In this document: in pieces, positions 18,960-23,398 of the stretch
Position numbering within the stretch: position 1 is the first letter of the stretch
Layout of the letters: every line of letters begins with the position of its first letter
Source of the DNA: Podochytrium sp. JEL0797
Taxonomy: Eukaryota > Chytridiomycota > Chytridiomycetes > Chytridiales > Chytriomycetaceae
Reading direction: 5' to 3'
Assembly (NCBI GenBank): GCA_027596195.1
Contig: JADGJG010000336.1
Coordinates: forward strand, 1 to 23,398
Length of the DNA: 23,398 nt
Position numbers and translations under genes: made by a program
The notes under the pieces: generated by a model
The model's input: only the letters and a program-made list of their open reading frames with translations
Database searches by the model: none
Told to the model about the DNA's origin: nothing

Positions 18960-19539
18960 CCCTTAAAAATGATGGAAGTGCGGCGTGTGTTGGAGCAGAA
19001 AAAAGCACTTGCGGAATTTTGAACCTTTTTTTCCACGTATGTGTGCATTTGCAGCGCATTTGTCGATTTTAGAAAAGATTACGTCCGCAAGGTAGTAGCG
19101 GATAGTGGGGAAGACGAAAGAGAGAGGAGAACGCAATTTGGGAAGATCGTCGTGGCCGGATTCAAGTTTTGTGTTAATCACTTTCCCCGCATCCCCCTCA
19201 CACACATATTATAAAAGAAAGAGGAAGATGAAGACGAATGCAGAGGCGGGGACGAGATTTTATCTCCTGAGAATAGGAATAAAATGGATCACTCTCCAGA
19301 TGAAAAGCGGTTACGGAAAGCACAATAATTAACCTTCCTGTGTCAAGGCCATAGAAGAAGGAGCACGAAAAAAAGGATTAGTGATGTCGACGGGAGATGG
19401 GCCGGAGATCCGGCCCGGAACCAAAAAGCACTTCCGCAAAATCAAAGTGATCCTCTCCTGCTTGCCCTGCCACTTTCTTCAGCAGTTGAAGCTACCTTCC
19501 ACGTAAACCCAAACACACCTTTGCCTCCATCTGCCACGC
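18960..19539. promoter_or_regulatory. Divergent intergenic region (GT34-like gene and UNC93-like gene)
   Basis: This 580-base gap holds the promoters of both flanking genes. It contains a purine-rich run (19103-19135), ATTATAAAAG at 19207-19216, which could serve as a TATA element for the plus strand but lies over 300 bases from the ATG, and an A-rich stretch at 19368-19380. Small frames here (19105-19332 +, 18963-19205 -) have no family resemblance or splice support, and I see no gene. Confidence 0.45.
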
Positions 19540-21259
19540 ATGTCCCAACCAAACACCAAAGTCTCGCTGTTCAAGCTGAATCGAATCTTTGATGTCATTG
19601 TTCTCGCTTTCGCCTTTCTCTTTGTCTTCATTGCGTTCGGAGTCTGTCAGGTACCCCTTCCTCTTTTGCAAGTTGGCACTGCGTTAACAAATGTCACAGT
19701 CAATGGCTTCCACGGTGCTGCCTTCCGAAGTCGCTTTCCCTGAACTCGGAGTCCTTTACCTCTCGTTTGCCCTCTTCAACCTGTTTGGCGCTGCTCCGCT
19801 AACTGATCGAATTGGGACAAGGTAAAGCTTCCTTTGAGAATGCTTGGCGCTAACAATTATTTTCAAGGCCCGCCATGTTTTTTGCGACTTTAACATATAC
19901 TGTGTTTGACTTTTCGAACGTGATTGCGATTGCCATGGACGGCAAGACAAATGTGCAGGTGTGTGTGGTGTGATTCCGCCGAATTTTTCATTCGCCACAA
20001 TTCAAATTCAAATCCAAATGACTCACCTACGCGTGATATCAGCTTGCCATTCTACTCGTTGCGGCCATTCTGATTGGAGCTGGTGCTGCGGTTCTCTGGT
20101 CTGCCCAAGGCGCTTATGTAATCAAGTGTAGTTCCAAGGACACAATCGGGAGATACACTGGAATTTTTTTTGGAATATATTCGGCGGCCAATTGCATTGG
20201 GCCGTTGTTTACTAGTGGTTTGTTGGCGGCGAATTTCAACAAGGAGGATGCGTTCAAGATCTTGGGGGGTGTTGGCGCTTTGGGTGAGTTTGACAATCAA
20301 TGAAGAGAGGTGAAAATCTGAACGCTTGTTTCTTTTTTTGACAGGACCGTTGATTTTGATTTATTTGTGGGCGTTCCGGCCTGAACCGAGCAACCCGAAT
20401 GTGGTGGAAGAGGATATTTCGGCAGCCGCCGCAGGGTCCGAGACGCACTTGTTTTTGCGAGCCGGCAAGATCATCATTTCGAAAAAGATGCTCATGGTTG
20501 CTATGTTGATTTACCTCAACGCGTTTGCTCAGAGTGAGTCCCTTACTGCTGTCTGTCCACTAGGTATCGTTCTAATCTGCCAACCCCTCAGCTTTCTCCA
20601 CTGGAACATTGCCCCTGTTTATCAAAACCGACAACTCGGACGCTGATCTACGCACCAAACTGTACCTCGCGTCCGCCTACGGCGCCTCCCTCATGCTCTC
20701 CTCCTTTACCATCGGTCCCATCACCGATATGGTCAACAACCCTTTCCTAATTGTCGTGGTCGACGGAATCATCTACATGATCGCCATCTCTGCGCTGTGG
20801 ATCGCACCATCCGTGCAAAACAACCTTGCATTGCTATACCCCATCAATATCCTCTGTGCTGTCAACGACGCAACACTCTTGAACCAAATCTACAAAATCG
20901 TGGCGGGTCTGTTCCGAAACGACACAACCTCCTACGCGGCAATGAAATTCCATTCGGCGGGGATGACGGGCATCTGCTTCTTTTTGAGTAAAGTCATGTT
21001 GGGCAAGGATGGGTTCCCGAGGATGCAGATTTGGGTTCCCGTGTTGGGAGTGTTGTTTGTTGGTGCCGTCGCGGCCACGTGGGTGTCGACGCGGGAGATT
21101 GATTGGAGGCCGAAGGGGGAGAGGGTTGTGGTTGAGGTGGTTGTTGAGGGGGGGGGGAAGGTGGGTGGGGTTGATGAGGTGAATGGGGTGGAAGTTGTGA
21201 GGGAGGAGAAAAATGGGGATGGGAAAGAGGGTGGGTCTGGGTCGTTGTCGGTGGTATGA
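19540..21259 (+). CDS. UNC93-like membrane protein of the major facilitator superfamily
   Basis: Six exons (19540-19650, 19700-19821, 19868-19958, 20043-20283, 20345-20533, 20592-21259) encode 473 residues; all five introns are 46-84 nt and in frame. The protein is strongly hydrophobic, with roughly ten to twelve membrane segments. Family-like stretches include LGVLYLSFALFNLFGAAP followed by DRIGTR in the second segment region, and GAGAAVLWSAQGAYVIKC, close to the GxGAAxLWxxQGxY signature of UNC-93 proteins. Then come FFGIYSAANCIGPL, and a central loop rich in Glu/Pro (FRPEPSNPNVVEED). UNC93-type proteins are polytopic regulators or transporters whose substrate in fungi is largely unknown. 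The C-terminal tail is Gly/Val/Glu-rich, encoded by repetitive GTTG/GGGG sequence with a run of ten G near 21148; an error there would change the tail. The start gives a short cytoplasmic N-terminus before the first helix. Confidence 0.82.
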
Positions 21260-21289
21260 AAAATTGAAAGTAACGCGTTAAATTAAAAT

Positions 21290-21453
21290 AGTACCCAAAT
21301 AAGAGAGAAGAATGTGAAGGAAGAGAAACTGAAGACATTGATGAAATATTTGTTTCCCCATGCTCATCACTCGGGAATGAATCGAAGAGGCCCAAATAAT
21401 TATCGCAGAGATTGGCGAAGTTCCGAGGTATCACCGCGTGGGGTCAGGGCGTA
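21290..21453 (-). pseudogene. Possible downstream remnant of the PiggyBac-like transposase
   Basis: If the inserted element (21456-22058) and one TA duplication are removed, the minus-strand transposase frame runs from Glu-Lys-Ala into Tyr-Thr-Pro at 21455-21447, the wording expected at this point of PiggyBac transposases. It meets a stop (TGA, about 21446-21444) at once. The following 150 bases are AT-rich and degenerate; only weak echoes of the family are seen. The catalytic core expected just downstream is not recognisable, so the piece is dead. The left limit is a guess. Confidence 0.4.
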
Positions 21454-21455
21454 TA

Positions 21456-22058
21456 CCGTAACCACTACGCTTTCCGAGGCGATTAATTAATTAATTCTTG
21501 CTCCGCGACTCACAAAAGAAACCACTTTTACGTTTGGGAATCACTCTTGAATATTATTTTCGGCATGGTCTCGAAAACCTGGTAGGTAGCTGGCAGGGAG
21601 CCAAAAACTCGCTCAAATCGCCAATGCAAGCGTTCTTTTGCGTTAAAAAAATCCAAATTCAAATCCAATGATGGCTAGATTTTGCCAAGATTTTGCAACG
21701 CGCGTGTTGGGTCCTGCGTGGTGAGATTGTGGGGAGGAGAAGCGATTCGGAAAGCGAGTCGGGAAGTGTGGAGGAAGCTGATCTGGTGACGCCCGAGGCC
21801 TGTCAAATTATCTGCGGGAGTGGAATCGAATCAGCGAGTGATGTAAGGAGAGTAGGGAAGGAAGTGAAAGCGAATTGAGCTGCGAAGAAGACAATGATGA
21901 TTTTGAAGATGCAGACTTGGCCATGCAAGAGTATCGTCGCTGAATAGAATTAAAAACACGAATCTCTTTTGAATATTCCATTTTCATTTTGAATCACTTT
22001 AGAAAATTGGTTTTCATCGACTCGCAAAGCTGAGAATCAGAAAGCGTAGTGGTTACGG
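21456..22058. mobile_element. 603-bp TA-flanked element with 19-bp perfect terminal inverted repeats
   Basis: The left end CCGTAACCACTACGCTTTC (21456-21474) is repeated exactly in inverse orientation at 22040-22058. Both ends are bordered by TA (21454-21455 and 22059-22060), as expected for Tc1/mariner/pogo-type insertion. Just inside the ends a weaker similarity continues (GCTCCGCGACTC on the left, GCTTTGCGAGTC on the inverted right). The interior lacks a full transposase. It carries an acidic coding-like relic on the plus strand: 21693-21878 (SDSESESGSVEEADLV), then in another frame about 21846-21943 (SCEEDNDDFEDADLAMQEYR and a stop), possibly the acidic tail of a transposase. The element sits inside the PiggyBac-like relic. 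It is probably a non-autonomous (MITE-like) element mobilised in trans. Confidence 0.75.
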
Positions 22059-22060
22059 TA

Positions 22061-23024
22061 GGCCTTTTCGAAATTCAAACTCATCTCCTCCAAAAACGCA
22101 CGGCACTTCCAAATCCCATCGTTCTCCTTCTTCTCCTCGTCTTTGGCCAGGTGCAAGATGCTCTTGAGGTACAGGAAGCAGTCGCATGACAGCAGTCTTC
22201 CGAATGCGGGAGTGAAAAGAGTCGGGTCCTTGGACCAGTTGTCCTGCTCGCGGCTCTTGTAAAGCAGCCCATGACTTCCAGAAATCGCGTGGTGTCATGG
22301 GGGTGGTGGCAGCGGTTTGTTTCACGGTGTGGCGGGCTCTCCGTGTCTTGAAACGCGTAGTTTCTCAGTAAGCGTTTGAAGCGCCAACGATCCGATTCAC
22401 AACTTCCGGAGTGAAGAATCTAAAATAAGAATGTGTCAAAACAATGTGTCAAAACACGCCGATCAAAACAAACAAAGTACTTTCGGACACGAACTTCTCA
22501 AATATCGTCAAAGCTGTGGTCTCAGTCCCTTGGGGGCCGGGAGCAGGCCCATGAAATGTGAATGGACGCAAATCGTCTCGTCTGGGGGGGTTGGAGTCCC
22601 ACTGCTTCTCAATGTATTCTTGAAGCGCCTTGTTCACGTCTTTGGCCATCATGTTGGCCTTGTCGGGAACCTTGAAGTCCTTGTAGATGGTATTGACGGG
22701 CTCCTCTTCGTCTGAGCTGTCTTCCTCGTCAAGATCGTCTGGAATGAGGGGCTCTGAAGTGGCGGCATCACTGTCATTGTCGCCATCTTCGTCAGCCGAT
22801 CCCTCATCACTGTCTGAATTGCTGTCAGCCGCTCTGTGTCTCTTGGGAGCGCAGTGCGGGGTTTGTGGGGGTTGTTGTGGTTGGGCGCGTTTGGGTTGAT
22901 GGGTTTGATGGGTTTGACGGGTTTTGGGCACAGTCATTCTTGTCATGGTGTGGCTCGCATTCTGCGCTGTAGGAGTTCGACAAGTGCAAGTGCTGCGTCT
23001 TGGGGAGTTGGAGTTGGAAGCCAT
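22061..23024 (-). pseudogene. PiggyBac-like (DDE_Tnp_1_7) transposase relic, N-terminal part
   Basis: From an ATG at 23024 the minus strand encodes a Ser/Pro/Gln-rich then acidic N-terminus (DSDEGSADEDGDNDSD), then FTFHGPAPGPQG and TALTIFEK. A 75-nt intron (22494-22420, GTTCGT...TTTTAG) joins FEK to FFTPEVVNRIVGASNAY, matching the conserved start of the PiggyBac transposase domain. A stop follows at 22367-22365. Family-like protein then continues in shifting frames: RNYAFQDTESPP (about 22366-22330), TPMTPRDFWKS (about 22305-22271), and YKSREQDNWSKDPTLFTPAF to NDGIWKCRAFLEEMSLNFEKA (about 22265-22061). Each switch is consistent with a one-base indel. The coding trace stops at the inserted element. 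The enzyme would cut and paste DNA at TTAA sites, but the catalytic core is missing, so this copy cannot be active. The start codon is tentative. Confidence 0.7.
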
Positions 23025-23398
23025 TTCAATGCAAATTAAAACGCGACGCATAATCGCAGATCTTCCTTTTTTTTTTTTTTTTTTTGAAACTGGACCCGCC
23101 ACTGGCTTCATTTGCATTGCAACATTATAAAGAATATTCAACTTAAATAACGCCTGCCATTACACTGCATATTGATACTATCTCAACATGTCCTGACCAC
23201 CCAGTCATCCCACGATGCCAAAGGCATCACAGTTGGCCTCCTATGGGGAGGGTTCCAACTCGGAAAAAAACAAAAAAACAAAAAAAAGACGGCTCAAGTG
23301 GTCACCACCAGCACAAATGAGTGCAAAATCTTGTGGTGCTTGATACTTTGTCATAAGAGGTCTGGATGTAGCTGTAACTGAAGTACTGCTGCGGAAAC
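23025..23398. other. Right-edge region, no gene seen
   Basis: This region lies upstream of the transposase relic. It contains a run of 19 T (23067-23085), a TTAA at 23143-23146 that could mark a PiggyBac insertion boundary although no clear terminal inverted repeat was found next to it, and an A-rich stretch (23261-23288). The small open frames here have no support. The window ends within it. Confidence 0.4.

Noticed and set aside
18963..19332. Small frames between the glycosyltransferase and UNC93-like genes
   Set aside because: No start context, family similarity or splice support; the region is needed as the divergent promoter.
20994..21434. 146-codon minus-strand frame rich in Pro/His/Ser
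   Set aside because: Most of it is antisense to the low-complexity 3' end of the UNC93-like gene; only its first part overlaps the transposase remnant.
21421..21480. tRNA-like A-box on the minus strand (AAGCGTAGTGGTTA), repeated in the opposite orientation near 22040
   Set aside because: No cloverleaf can be folded: the anticodon stem and TpsiC arm fail and there is no good B box. The repeat is better explained as the 19-bp terminal inverted repeats of the TA-flanked element.
21412..21485. Plus-strand reading of the left element end as a short peptide (KFRGITAWGQGVYRNHYAF)
   Set aside because: It begins right after a stop, ends within 25 residues and crosses the element boundary; the minus-strand transposase reading explains the flank better.

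Overview
The window looks like nuclear DNA of an early-diverging fungus, most likely a chytrid (inference). Seven multi-exon gene models splice cleanly through short GT-AG introns (mostly 45-85 nt, up to 131 nt), several with TAAC-type branch sites close to the acceptor. The gene content fits: a fungal stand-alone anthranilate synthase large subunit, a secreted chitinase with a Kex2-like site, a Yap-like bZIP regulator, and seven-pass membrane proteins with rhodopsin-type (class A) GPCR hallmarks, which are rare in higher fungi. No rRNA, tRNA or CRISPR array was found.

Layout. 1-35 is pure C, probably a contig end. 56-257 (-) is the 5' part of an unrecognised gene that leaves the window. 813-3263 (-) holds two tandem GPCR-like paralogues, each with two introns at identical positions. 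3708-5518 (+) is anthranilate synthase component I, head to head with the second receptor. 6132-8047 (+) is a modular GH19 chitinase preceded by a tandemly repeated non-coding unit. 8863-11069 (+) holds two more GPCR-like genes, intronless and close to 90% alike by eye. 11323-15917 (+) encodes a 1457-residue disordered Ser/Lys/Pro/Gln-rich protein. 16073-17394 (+) is a bZIP factor. 17773-18959 (-) is a GT34-like Golgi glycosyltransferase. 19540-21259 (+) is an UNC93/MFS-type membrane protein.

The right end (about 21290-23024) is a transposon graveyard. A frameshifted PiggyBac-like transposase relic on the minus strand is split by a 603-bp element with 19-bp perfect terminal inverted repeats and TA target duplications. 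Removing the element and one TA joins the transposase reading frame across the gap at the insertion codon.

The most notable system is the cluster of four class A-like receptors in two subfamilies, flanking a tryptophan-synthesis gene and a secreted chitinase. They may be sensory receptors of a zoosporic fungus, but ligand and coupling cannot be read from sequence. Splice structures were derived by hand from reading-frame continuity and splice consensus; none is confirmed by transcripts.
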